Of a DNA stretch of 62,000 bases, positions 34,556 through 46,253 are shown piece after piece. The stretch's first letter is position 1. Every line of letters starts with the position of its first letter. The notes beneath the pieces were generated by a model. The model saw only the letters and a list, made by a program, of their open reading frames with translations, did no database searches and was not told the DNA's origin. This DNA is from Chrysomallon squamiferum (Eukaryota; Mollusca; Gastropoda; Neomphalida; Peltospiridae). The position numbers were made by a program, and so were the translations under genes. Location of the stretch: positions 7,887,811 through 7,949,810 of the forward strand of contig CM022673.1 in NCBI GenBank assembly GCA_012295275.1, read 5' to 3'.

Positions 34556-35934
34556 GAATGAATTCCCAAACACTGCCAACTTCATCTTTATCTTCGAATT
34601 TTTACATTCAGCCAATTCAAAAATAGCAACAAAACAGAGTTCTCCAACTACAAAGACTAGCATGACCCAACACGCTCAAGTCATTCAGAATAACATTTCT
34701 TTTTCTTTAACGTTTATTTTTAAAATGTTTAGATTAACATGCCCCAAAATAATTTCACCTCTGAAAATATTCTCAAAGGATATAATTAATTTTCTTACTT
34801 TTTGCTGCTTCGAGTGTATTTATTAATTAATGTATGCTATTTATTTGAGCAGTGATGAACTGTTGAATATACATTTCATACAAAAAATAATAAAAAATAA
34901 AATAAAATTAATAACAGTAATAATAATGATGATCAGAAAAATAATACTAATAATGGCAGTAATAATAACTTGACATCTTTCATTGAATTAAGCCCATTCC
35001 TTAGTGTTCTGTTCATAGGCTTAATGGTAATTACAAATTTCAAATATTCAATGATCATTCTGATTCTGTCTACCAAATCATTTGAGATTTCTACTGTTGT
35101 TAATAGTGATGTTTTGACGATTTTTCTACATCTATTTCATTCCAACCATTTTTATTTTTTTTTTATTTTTTTTTTTTAAAACTAGAATGATCTTTAGAAA
35201 ATATAATTTTTAGCTGAAAGCAGTGGAATATAGATATCGCAGAAAGAAATCCTACTGATTCAGACACTCTTCTTACTCTTTCAAGGATCATTCAAAGAAG
35301 AGAAAAGCATTAAAATTCCAGAAACATTCTTCTTTCCTAACATTCCTTTATTCCTTTGTGTCATTCCTTCTTTCAGTCTGTTTCAATATTTTTCCTTTGT
35401 TTATCTCTTCTTCTCTTTTTTTTTTTTTTACCTTTTTTTTTCTTCTTTTTTTTCATTCTTTCTTTTTCAATGCACATGCACACATGATGAACACAACCAA
35501 ATTAGTTTATTTCATAGATGATGGGTATATTGGGTAAACAAGACCTCGCATAATCAGCTGATCTTTGTGGTTCACTGAAGAGGATACCAGAAAGTGCCAC
35601 AATATAGGTAAATCTAGCATGACCCGTCTGCACCATATATCCACAAGACAGGTATTTATGGAACAATAATGACTTAACCAGGGCATTCCTAGGCAGATTA
35701 GTATGTGCAAGAGTTTCTAAATACTTTTAAGTTTTCTTGAAGGGTGCCGTAGAAGAACAGGTACCATTCAGTTTAAAACATTTACTCAAAAAGTAAATGG
35801 AAGTCTGACAACAGGAAATATTAAGTTGAAAGGAAAGTAATTATATTTCTAAGTTATTTCCCCATTTTACTTCGTTACCATGAATTGCAGTTCTTTCTCT
35901 GAACATGTGCAAGTTCTAAAGTTAAAAAGAAATG

Positions 35935-35936
<2 letters not shown>
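34556..35936. other. Non-coding stretch with one less AT-rich patch
   Basis: The patch at about 35,500-35,780 has normal complexity and a 67-codon minus-strand open frame (starting MHILICLGMPWL). No splice sites or known motif support it, and it may be an interspersed repeat. The remainder is AT-rich with poly-T. Confidence 0.5.

Positions 35937-35978
<42 letters not shown>
35937..35978. repeat. Poly-A run
   Basis: More than 40 consecutive A, followed by A-rich sequence. Confidence 0.95.
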
Positions 35979-35980
<2 letters not shown>

Positions 35981-36689
35981 AAGATGAAAGAAAAAAAAAA
36001 AAAGAATGATAATAAAAAGAAAATGAGAGAAAAAAGAAAATGTAGAGGGAACAAAGGTAACTGAAAAAATAACTTGTTTTCTCCTTTCTATTTTCTTTCT
36101 GTATTATTATTATTTTTATTTATTTTTATTTATCTTTTAATTAGTTATATATATTATTATATGAAAATTATTTTTAGACAAAATTTTATGGCAATGAAAA
36201 GACATTAGAAAATATACAAACTCAACTATACAGGCATACATGTAAATATATACATACTTGCCTGACTGCATACATATACACATACATACTTACACATAAA
36301 TATGGACACATATTCAACATGCCTACCTTAACATGCACACCACATGCACAAATAAAACAGAAAAACACAACACACATAAACAAATTCCCATAAAAAAAAA
36401 AAAACTAAACATTTTTTTGGATTTTTTTTTTTTTTATGTCCAAATGCTATTTCAAATTAACAGTTTAGTTATAATGGCATGGAAATGTGCAGAAGAAGGT
36501 TCTGCTGTTAACCAAAGCTCACCAGAAAAACTAGGATAGGCAGGATATTTACGTAAGGCCTTGATTTTAAACACTGAAAGAGTTGTAATCTGCCTGCATG
36601 AAATAACTGAAGTATGTTTACACAGTGCTGTGATTAAAACAGTTGTAGACTACATGTGGATGGGGGCTTCAAGTGTATTTATGTGCATA

Positions 36690-36930
36690 TATATGCATGT
36701 GTGTGCATGTGTCTTGTGTGCATATGTCTTGTGTGTGTGTGTGTGTGTGTGTTATGTATGTAGATATATTGTGCATATATTTTAATATATCATTTTGTAA
36801 ACACTGTTTGATCTATGCACGTGTGTGTGTGAATGTGTGTATGTGAGATACATGTATATTCATTGAACATATATTTTAATATGCATGTTGTAAACTAGCA
36901 CTGTATGCATGAATGCACATGACTGTGTGG
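36690..36930. repeat. (GT)n with ~94-bp duplication
   Basis: CATATATTTTAATAT followed by a T(G)TTGTAAAC block occurs at 36,774 and 36,868, interleaved with GT and GTGCATG repeats. Confidence 0.7.
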
Positions 36931-37284
36931 GTGTTGGGGGTGCGCATGCATGTTAGAGAACACAGGAAGGTTTATGAGAACATTTCATGGCAAACTCATT
37001 AAATATATTTTCAACAAGATTCAATTATAAATATTTTAAAAATATGTATTAAATAAACAATAACATCTTTTGTTCTTTTTAGTAAAAGTTATAAATTCAT
37101 ATGTACTGAATAATAATAATAAACTGAATTATTTTAATATATTTACAATCATCAGCGTTGAGTAAAAAAATAAGCTCACAAATGTAAAATTGGAAGATTA
37201 AAAAAAAACCATCAGAGCTTTTATCTTTTTCCTTTTTCACATGTAAAAGTGCAGATCATATTGATATTTTTCCCCTTATTATCT

Positions 37285-37311
37285 TTTTTTTTTTTTTTTT
37301 TTTTTTTTTTT
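37285..37311. repeat. Poly-T run
   Basis: About 27 consecutive T. Confidence 0.95.
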
Positions 37312-37359
37312 CTTTTTCTGTTTTTTTTTTAACAAACTCCATTTTTGTAAATAAATCCA

Positions 37360-37720
37360 TAATCACTGTGATGATGTCATCTAAACACTGGCTGACATTT
37401 ACAGGATGGATTGATTTCATAAGGAACTATTTCTGTCACATCCTGATTTAATTTTAGCAGAGCCATTAGCAGCTGCCATCAATATCAGCTGTCCTTCTTG
37501 TTAGTGACAACGAATTACCGAGCTTATTTAGCATGCACAACAGCAAAAGGTGGTAATTATTCGAGTAAAACTATATATATTTGCATTTCCGTATCACAGT
37601 AATGTATCAGTGGGTGGCGTTAATGATCGTGTGCATCAAGAAATTATCTTGTTTGTGACTTCTTTTTAGACAGATGAACCAAAATATGGGTAGTAATTAT
37701 TATTACATAATGTCTGTTGC
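37360..37720. other. Less AT-rich unique patch, possible regulatory sequence
   Basis: Complex sequence with several CAGCTG-type E-boxes and repeated CATCA, clearly unlike the surrounding AT-rich intron. No open frame with splice support. Confidence 0.3.
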
Positions 37721-37903
37721 TGGGATTTGGAAGAGGTGTGGTTTTGTATTTGTGTTTGTTTTCACAGTGTGACAATTCAGTTGGTTTTATACAAGCAAGC
37801 ATTTTATGCTGATTGGCTGTTGGAGGTTTTGTGGGGTTTTTCTCATTGTTGTTTTGAGTGTTTGGTAGTCTTGGGTGGTTTTTTTATATATATATCAGTG
37901 TTT

Positions 37904-37908
37904 GTGTC

Positions 37909-37955
<47 letters not shown>
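37904..37955. repeat. (GT)n microsatellite
   Basis: GT run with TTTG and CTG interruptions. Confidence 0.9.
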
Positions 37956-37957
<2 letters not shown>

Positions 37958-38661
37958 ATGTCTGTGTGCTCATTTGTGTATATTTATATGTTTATCATAT
38001 TGTGTATGTGAATGTGCACACATATAAGCGTGTGTTTTCAAATTAGATGTTCAACACATAAAAACCAGTAAAAAAAAAAAAAAGTGAAATGACAAAAACA
38101 TTATAAACAAAAGTATCCTTACTAATCTATTTATAATGTCAACCTAACACAAAGACTGATGGAAAAGACTTTCTTTTCTTTTTGCAACTGATAATAAAGA
38201 CAATATTTACAGGTACATAATTTCCATTACAATGGTTTTTCTGCACAGTTTCCTACAAACAGAACAAACATGTCTACAACTAAACAATCTGGTTAGAGAC
38301 AGGAATGATCAAAATGAACATTTTTGTTTTCAACAGCACTCTGTTATGTTTCAATGTCAACAGCTATTAGATGTCAAACATATGTTGTTGTTTTTTTATA
38401 TATATATATTTACAAAAATATGGAGAAAGAAAATCCATCAATACCACACAAAGAGCTACATGTCTTTAGCAGTTCTGAATATGTTGTATGTGTCTTCCCA
38501 AAGAAAGGAAAATATTTATCACAGATTTTTTTTTTTTTTTAAACCAATATGGGAAAAACATGGCTGAAAAAGGGAGTGGCTAAAAGTTAGTGGTTAGAAT
38601 GGGAAAAAGATAAAACAGTTATGAAAAAATATATATTTAAAATTCAAGCTAAGTAACCTAC

Positions 38662-38687
38662 CATAGCCATTACGTTTTCATATTTTC
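38662..38687 (-). CDS. Candidate 26-bp exon of the minus-strand gene
   Basis: On the minus strand a pyrimidine-rich 3' splice site (ATATTTCTTCTGCTAG) precedes 26 bases that end ATG|GTAGGTTAC. Entered in phase 1, as the exon at 42,506-42,550 requires, it completes a Gly codon and reads GKYENVMAM, leaving phase 0. Small size and modest GC make a chance match possible. It is the best phase-1 continuation I found to the left of the third coding exon. Confidence 0.35.
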
Positions 38688-39184
38688 CTAGCAGAAGAAA
38701 TATATCTTTTGAATATATTTTCCAGCTGCCTTGTATCAGATGACCATTTATGATGTAATCCATATATTTAAAAAGTAGACCAAAGAAAAAAATAATAGTT
38801 TCAAAATATAGTAATACTAGTAAGCACTGGGTTTTTTTTTTTTTTTGGGGGGGCTTTTCTTTAAGTTACCCAGTTATTTTTGAACTCTGTTGTGATCATA
38901 AATTCCTGTACAATAGTTTATACAGTGTAACTGCTTTTAAAAAATCAAAATAAATTTAAAAATTTTAAAAAGTGTAAGAAGAAACTTTTTTTGTTCCAAC
39001 CATGTCTCCAAGCTGTCAGTATGCTTTTCTGTTTCTCTCTGTATGGGTGTGTGTGTGTGTTATATATATATAGATATATGTAAAAGAGTTCTAGTTGGAA
39101 TTGTCCATAGAATGGCAAGAAAAGCTTGCAAATAATAAAAATTAAAAGGCACACTGGTAACAACAGAAACAAGTTTATTAAATT

Positions 39185-39525
39185 AATAATATCAAGGGAG
39201 ATAATTTCAAGATACGTAAATATTTCCAGAAGCATTATTATTGTTTTTTGCTGTTGCTGTAGTTGTTTTCCCTATTAATTATAGTATGATTAGACACATT
39301 TGTACAAGTATTCTCCAGTACTATTCTAAAATTAGCTTCATTTAAAAATAAGGGAGATAACAAGTTACATAAAAAAATATAAATTGTCATACACATTTTA
39401 AGCTACCATTCATGCTGTTAATATATGCACTGATTAATTAATTTATAAATTGACTTTTTTAACTGAATATTTATAATTACTATTACAAATATCAGCCCCA
39501 TTTTATAACAAGGGAGACAACTCAG
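39185..39525 (+). repeat. Degenerate ~160-bp repeat carrying AAGGGAGATAA
   Basis: AAGGGAGATAATTTC (near 39,194), AAGGGAGATAACAAG (39,350) and AAGGGAGACAACTCA (39,510) are spaced about 158-160 bp apart. Partly similar sequence precedes the last two (TACTATT..AAAT..CAT(TT)). The same motif occurs once more on the minus strand near 11,027. Confidence 0.5.
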
Positions 39526-42141
39526 ATTTAAATACGTGTGTGATCAGAGATACATTGATACCGACGTGTCCCAGATCTTTAAATCGTTTTTCCATCAGCC
39601 ATATTGATCAAAAAGTCCATACTTCTAATCCCTTCAATTTGGACGTCAGAAGAAATAGACCAAATATCGACGTTTAACAATCGACCAGAATGCTAAGCAG
39701 TACTTTCTGTGGACTGAAAACATACTGAAACAGTGTCAGTGATGATCAATGGAAGCCAATAACGACTCGGGTTGTTGTGATTACGCTGCAACCATTTTCT
39801 GCTGCACCAACATAAATTATTACCTCGGTGTTAGTTTCATCTTCCTCTTTTTTTTTTTTTTCTCTTTTTTTTTATTCATTTCCTTCTTCTTTTTTTTCTA
39901 AATTAACTTCAGTGTATCTATTTGGAGTGCAAAACTAGGTACTTTTCAAGATGCTGTAAACTTACAGACTTCGAGGTTCTTCCTTAAATTCAGAAAACAT
40001 TTTGCAGCAGTGGTGATATACATTTTTGAAAATTATGTTCATTTAGCTTTTACAACTTGGTATCTCTTATTATTGGCTGGAACTGGAATTCTAGATGATG
40101 TTTTTAGTCTTTGTTCCTTACATTTTTTAATTTAATTTATTTATTTATTTATTTATTTATTTATTTTCTTTGAGAAAAATTTATTATTATAAGGAATTTA
40201 CTAATTATAATGACACCATGTATAAAGACATGTATTTGTACTTCAGTTATCAGAAGAAGACACTATTATGATATACACTACAAAAACACTCTGCAGTTCA
40301 TGTGTAAATTTTACAATAATAGAAACCATCATTACATATTCAAGTCTCCATTTACCTAAATGTTTAAAAACAGTGAAATTGTAGTTCACGTGATATCCCA
40401 ATTATTAGTCCATATAATGTTAAGGGATGATAATCTTTAAAATATTATATAAAACAAATGATTACACTGGTTTATTATACTGACAATACCAATGAATAAC
40501 GTCAGTACTTTCAATGTGCAATTATACATTTTAAAAAAATGCTTCAAAATTATTATAACGTTAACAAAATTGAATCTTTTTTTTTTTTTTTTCCCCCTAC
40601 AGACAGATTTTCTTATAAAAAAAACTGTATCATCTATCTTTAAAAAAAAAAAAATATCCTCTTGTCATATTGGTTCTTTTCTGCTGCTAAAAATATAGCG
40701 ACAACTCACAAAAATAACTTTTTTCCTGTGGCCATTATTTCTTCTTTTTCTTTTTTTTTTTTCTATTTAGACATTTTTTATTATTACTTTTTTTCCAGAG
40801 TCATTATAGCTACTCCTTTTTTTTCGTCTTTTTCTTCTTTCTAAGTAACAAAAATAAAATGGTGAAAAAATAACATGTCTTACAGTTGTAATCTTTGATA
40901 TAAAAAAGAAAAAAGAAGCTATTTTGAAAAGCTATTTCTGTCTAATGAGACTGAAAATAGAACCTGCTGGAGACTGACACTTATTATATCATGGTGACTT
41001 AAAATATACCACAGTCGTATAAACAATTCAATTAAGTACAAAATGCTTCATTTGCCTGCTATTTTGGTTGCTGTAAACACTATAATCTGTTTCACTTAAA
41101 ATATCCTTATCTAAAAGAAATCTTTAAAATATTAAAATAATAATAATAATATTAAATAGCTGCAGCCAGCCATTGGTAATAATAAAATATGGTGGTAACA
41201 ACAACAAATGTAAAAGCTTGTTCTTTTAGCCATCATTCTTATTTGTTTGGTAATGATATATATGGAATTGTTTTTTTAATGTTGTGGGTGTATGGATTCA
41301 TGTGAACAAAACAAAAGTAAAGCAATTACTGGCAATGTTTCTATATTACAAAATCTTGAATACAATCCTTTTATTTACTAATTTATTTTTTATTTTTTTA
41401 TTTTTATTTTTTGTTGTTGTGGAACTTTTTGTTGTTGTTTTTGTTTGCTTGTTTGTTTTGCTTTGTTTTATGGGGTTTTTTTTAACTTTTCTGTATCAGA
41501 AATAGACAAGGAAGAAGTGAAAAAAATGACAAAACCTGATATTTGAATTTTTCATACTTGATTATGAGCAAAGATTTAGTTACTGAAATATCAACCACAA
41601 CAAAGGCAACAAAACATGTATTCCCAGCATATTAACATCTTCAGGTCAGAGAAAAAGATTAAAAAGAAATAATAATAAAAGTATTTTGAAAATGCTTGTG
41701 ATCTTTATTTTTTTTTTAAATTTTGTTCATATCAATATTACAAAAAGAAGCAAATAAAACTGAAAACTGCCAATGGAAGTTAAACAATTAAAGTGTTTTT
41801 CACAACATACTACACAGTGACCCATAAAAACAATTGCAGTATCTTTCAACAAACAAATATTGATATAAATAAAGATTTTACTAATTTATTGTTGATTTTC
41901 TTCTTCTTTTTCTTTTCTTTTCTCTTTGGGTTTTATTGTTTAAAAATATACTTCCTATTTCCATTAAAATTGTATTACCTTCATTCATACTATCAATAGC
42001 AGAGACCTAGTGTTATTTTGTTAAGAATACAAAATGATCGTAAATTTGTAATAATCATTCAGTAAGTAACAAAATAATGATAATAATTAATAAAGAGAGT
42101 GTGTTGTAATAAGATCAAGATTTACTATGTATATAAATAGT

Positions 42142-42145
<4 letters not shown>

Positions 42146-42195
<50 letters not shown>

Positions 42196-42211
42196 GCACA
42201 CACACACACAC
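42146..42211. repeat. Compound (CT)n-(AC)n microsatellite
   Basis: CT run of about 23 units passing into CACGCACACAC. Confidence 0.95.
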
Positions 42212-42505
42212 TCAACCACACACTCTCAAAACAAAAAATCTTAGGAAACATACTCCAAAAATCCCAATAACATACCATGAAGGCAATTCTGATTCATAAA
42301 CACCAAAGTTAATGCCCGGCATCATTCTTAAACATTTTCATCTCAATAAAAATCACTATCATTCCTAAAATGCACACATCAGTAGTGAATTATTACATCC
42401 TAAAGAACAGAAAAAAAGTTCAACCACAACAAAGACATAAACGAAACTAGTGGAACAGACATTTACAAAAACTAGAAAATTCTGCTGACTACGAAAATCT
42501 TTTAC

Positions 42506-42550
42506 CTGGAGACTGCAATGTTTTGTCATCACCAGATGCATCACCAACCA
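42506..42550 (-). CDS. Third coding exon of the minus-strand gene
   Basis: On the minus strand the 3' splice site GTACTGTTTTGCTTGCAG precedes 45 bases ending TCTCCAG|GTAAAAGAT. Entered with the G left over from the previous exon it reads VVGDASGDDKTLQSP and leaves one base. The phase therefore matches on the upstream side and the exon is symmetric (45 bp, phase 1 to phase 1). Composition is clearly above background. The peptide is acidic, Ser/Asp-rich and probably disordered. Paralogues or a domain are not recognised. This small symmetric exon could be alternatively spliced. Confidence 0.6.
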
Positions 42551-42991
42551 CTGCAAGCAAAACAGTACAAGCGTTGAGGAAAATGTCTTGTTTTTATTTT
42601 TCTTATAATAGTACTGGCCTGTCCTGCAACCATTACTTTTGCCTCTAAATATAAATTAGAGATAAAGGTTTCTCTTCTATAAGACTCTGTCAGGCATAAT
42701 TAGCAATAGGCAATATATTGTTGACTGTTGGAAGAAGCTTTAAATGTAACTGAGCTATGAGATTGAAGAATAATATAATTTAATTAATAGATTAAGGTTT
42801 GCATATATAGTCTTAACACAGACAAACATATAATTAAAAAATAAATTTTAAATTCATTTTGACTTAGTATCTTGAAGGGCATAACATACAACTGATTTAA
42901 ATTTCTTGAAACACCTGACAAAAGTTCATCATCCAAATTTTGGTACTGGAGAAATTATAAAACTTGTCACGAAATATTTTGTGTTATATGT

Positions 42992-43029
<38 letters not shown>

Positions 43030-43653
43030 TGCATGCGCGTATGCGTGCGTGTGTGTGTGTGTGCATGTGTGTTCTCCATTTTATAAATTTCCTGCCATTA
43101 TTTTTTCATTAGATTCTGTCAAATATGCTGACTTTACTTTTTTCTTCTTCTTTTTTTTTATTTTGACAATTATAATGCTTTTGTTATTAAAATAAATTTC
43201 TATCTGCAAAGTGACTGCCACTTTTATAACAGAATTTTTTTTTTATTTTTTTTAAATCAAATTGGTAATAACACTTAATTTCATTTAAAGGTTTATGTCA
43301 AAAAATAGTTTGTAATTAAATCTCAGCTTTGTAAATAAAAACACTCAAACCCATTTAGCACAGACTACTAAGATCTTGAAATTTATATTTAGGAAAGAAT
43401 ACATTATTTTATATTAAATGTTTAAATTTTTATAAATATTATTAAAAAAAAAATAATAGAAAAATAAAAAGTATTGATACAATGGCATGTTTATTACAAG
43501 AATAGCAGATTTTATGAAAGAAGAAACCATGACAGCAAGAGCTTAGATTACAAATACTGACTATATATAAATGAAAAATAAACAAATAAACCTTGAACTT
43601 TTAAACAAATCATTAACAAAAATAAAAATAAACTTAAACAAATAAAAACTCAC
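42551..43653 (-). other. Intron of the minus-strand gene
   Basis: 1,103 bp. Contains a GT repeat with ATGCGCG interruptions (42,997-43,070) and AT-rich unique sequence. Confidence 0.5.
42997..43070. repeat. (GT)n microsatellite with alternating purine-pyrimidine interruption
   Basis: GT run, then GTGCATGCGCGTATGCGTGC, then GT run. It is strictly alternating purine-pyrimidine over much of its length, a Z-DNA-prone composition. Confidence 0.9.
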
Positions 43654-43710
43654 CTATTGGTTCCTGGAAGCCAGAATCAACGCTTCCCTTGTAAAACTTG
43701 TTTCCAGTAA
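43654..43710 (-). CDS. Second coding exon of the minus-strand gene
   Basis: On the minus strand a long pyrimidine tract and 3' splice site (TTTTATATTGTTTAG) precede 57 bases that end CCAATAG|GTGAGTTTT, an excellent 5' splice site. Only the frame entered in phase 1 is open; the other two contain stops. The first coding exon leaves exactly one base (T), so the join gives Phe and then TGNKFYKGSVDSGFQEPI, leaving G. The unique phase match and GC well above the flanks make this the strongest exon in the window. The protein is not recognised; the segment is polar, with likely Ser phosphorylation candidates, and has no membrane segment. Confidence 0.68.
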   Translation of the reverse strand, partial: LLETSFTREALILASRNQ

Positions 43711-44639
43711 CTAAACAATATAAAAAAAAAAAGATAAAGCAAATATTTTTTTAATTAATAGTGTTAGATATACTTTTTTTTTATTTTATTTTTTTTTTTT
43801 TATATTCAGTTTAAATACTGAGATTTTCAGTGATATTTTTATCAGACTGATTTGACTAAATGGTGACAGTAAAAGACTGAAACCGAAAAAAGATATAAAA
43901 ATAAAAATACATATTTTTCAAAGAAAAAATAATAATGTTTTCAGAGATGAATTTTCATTTAGTATCAGATATGGAATGTAACTGTAAATCATTAAGGAAA
44001 AGTACTCTCTGGAATTTTAGTTTTCTTTTTTGTTTTACATTTCTTACTTTTTTTTTTTTTTTAAAGTAAACTTTAATGAAATGACTTTAATAATAAATGC
44101 AAAGCAATAAAATAAAATGTTCATAAGGATGTATGAAAGTTAACACTTTTTTTTTTTTTTCCACTTCATTATTTCTTACATTGAAATGAAAAACAAAAAC
44201 ATTCCTCACAGACTGAGTAAAAGACACCTTTGCAATGATTTACTCATTCTGACAGGTAAATAATGACAGCTTATTTGTAGAGTTAATCTCCAGAGATGAT
44301 ACTTGTAATTACATCCCCTTCTATTTCTGTTTCTACATGAGTGAAGTTTAAACTGACACATTAAATATTTACTCTTTTCTAAACACATTTTCAAAAGATT
44401 GCAAAATACACATGCGATTTGTGTACAGTTGTGGTAACCTCATTTGTTTGGGGTCTTTTTCAACAGTATTTACTTCTAAACATCTCTACATATACATATT
44501 TCATTAAGTCAGTTTCTGCTTGAAATCACAAATAAAATATTAATTTCAGATACACAGTGAATGTCGTAAGTCAACAAAGAAATCAATTTCAGGCAAGAAT
44601 ATGTTCAGTAAACATTTTTTGTGTACATATGACAAAATG

Positions 44640-45250
44640 GCTACTTGAAAGACAACAGCCAGTGGCCAGTACACTTCATAAATATTTTCATAAAATAACC
44701 AGTACACAGAAAAAACATCTTGCTATCTTGACCAACATACTTTATAAATATCTGGACATCTTCACCAGAACAGTATACTTTATAAAGATCTTGATACTTT
44801 GACCAGTATAAAGAATAACTAAACATCTGAATATTATATCCCATTTACTTCATAAAGACATTAATTCAATGTTATTCACACAAATTTACATTACAAACAG
44901 CTCAGTATTGTGATCAATATGTACAACTCTTGTAATGTGATGTTATACAAAAATGTGATATCAACATTTTAATGAAGGTGGTGACATAAATAGAGAGAGA
45001 GACCATATCATTACTATCTTAAAATCATATTGGAAATATGTTTGTAAGTTTTCGTATGAACAATAAATATTCCTTGAAAAATATGTCATGAACATCCTGA
45101 TATCATGACATTATTAAGAGAGTGAGACCTTGGTATTACAATATCAACAAGAAAATGAGGTCTTAATATCATTGCATAAACAAGTCAGTAAGGCTTTGGT
45201 ATCTCAACAAACAGCTAAAGCCTTAATATCTTGACAAAAATAAGACATGA
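44640..45250. repeat. Degenerate tandem repeats
   Basis: The theme 'GACCAGTACACTTTATAAATATCTTGA' repeats about every 35-45 bp to 44,860. A related theme, 'AAGGCCTTGGTATCTCAACAA', repeats at 45,000-45,250. Both are strongly diverged. Confidence 0.55.
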
Positions 45251-45330
45251 TGATGTCAATACCATTTAACCCATCATGGAAAGTATTTACTTAACTGTAT
45301 CACAATAAAATCAGATTTAACTTGCAGCTG

Positions 45331-45356
45331 GTCTGCCTGCCTGCCTGCCTGCCTAT
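45331..45356. repeat. (CTGC)n microsatellite
   Basis: Six CTGC-type tetranucleotide units. Confidence 0.9.
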
Positions 45357-45797
45357 AAGGATTACAAATAGGTGAAAATACAGTTGTTAAGAAGTAAAAG
45401 TAACAGTCAATCAATAAGCAAATGTTTACTGTAGGAATAGTCCTTTGTGTTCTTTCTGTTCCTGTATTTATTAACAACAACAGCAACATATAAAATATTT
45501 AATTCACTCAATAATCATATAACATCTTAGTTGTAAAAGATCTAGATCTTGTAGATCATTATAACTGAATTAAAAGGCACACACCAATTTATATACACAC
45601 ACACATAAACTCACGTGTACAGGCATTAAAACTTGCACATATATACAAACACACAAAAACACACACTGACGTCTATACACACAACTGCATACATACATAC
45701 ATTCATAGATATACACATAAACATAAAACCATAACAATAACAACAACAAATTATCTTCATACATCCCATTTCCTGATATGACAGATTGGCATTTACC

Positions 45798-45802
<5 letters not shown>

Positions 45803-45833
<31 letters not shown>
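45803..45833. repeat. (AT)n microsatellite
   Basis: About 15 AT units. Confidence 0.95.
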
Positions 45834-45836
<3 letters not shown>

Positions 45837-46122
45837 AGTATATAGATATATATACTGATAAAAACAAACATAACACAGTATCGTTTTTCTAGCATGGTAT
45901 TAATGATCTGTTTGTATTTTTTTATTTCTCACTATGTGTTGCCAACATGTTACGGTTTCCATGGAGCGCTGTGACATTCCCTAATTACTCTCACACTGAT
46001 GTTTTACTATGACACGGGCCTGGGACTTTCTCAGGGCTAAAAGTGTCTACCGCTGCTAAACTTAGCCACAGAAATGCCAAATATAGACAATAACAAGCAA
46101 CTGACGAACACCTTATACTCAC

Positions 46123-46253
46123 AGTGGAAATTATTGGACGTCATCTTGATGATGCTGCTGTCGTTGTATCCCAGCACTCAACTTGTGTCTGCGAGTCCTG
46201 TAGGTCACATCCTACTCACTCACACGGACTGCGGAAAGTAATCGCCAACGGTT
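46123..46253 (-). CDS. First coding exon of the minus-strand gene, with 5' untranslated sequence
   Basis: The minus strand shows a likely 3' splice site (GGGATTCTATTTGCAG) and then 109 bases of leader. ATG follows at 46,144-46,142 in a good context (CATCAAGATGA, A at -3). The frame begins MTSNNFH and leaves T at the 5' splice site T|GTGAGTATAAGG. An in-frame TGA lies 12 codons upstream and no in-frame ATG lies between, which fixes the start. A two-codon upstream ORF (ATG TGA) occurs in the leader. The region is CpG-containing and markedly less AT-rich. If the upstream splice site is not used, transcription could start here instead: TTTTATAA lies at minus 46,283-46,276. That sequence also reads TTATAAAA on the plus strand, so a divergent start is possible. 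Confidence 0.6.

Larger units (their letters stand above)
38688..42505 (-). other. Probable intron of the minus-strand gene
   Basis: About 3.8 kb between the third coding exon and the candidate fourth. Contains (TTTA)n (40,138-40,164), T-rich tracts, a ~160-bp degenerate repeat at 39,185-39,525 and a CpG-containing unique patch at 39,540-39,840. Confidence 0.4.
43711..46122 (-). other. First intron after the start codon of the minus-strand gene
   Basis: 2,412 bp. Contains degenerate ~40-bp repeats (44,640-45,250), CTGC and AT microsatellites and poly-T tracts. Starts with a consensus GTGAGTATAAGG 5' splice site. Confidence 0.55.

Noticed and set aside
35507-35710. 67-codon minus-strand frame in normal-complexity sequence
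   Set aside because: No splice sites, start context or motif; more likely an interspersed repeat.
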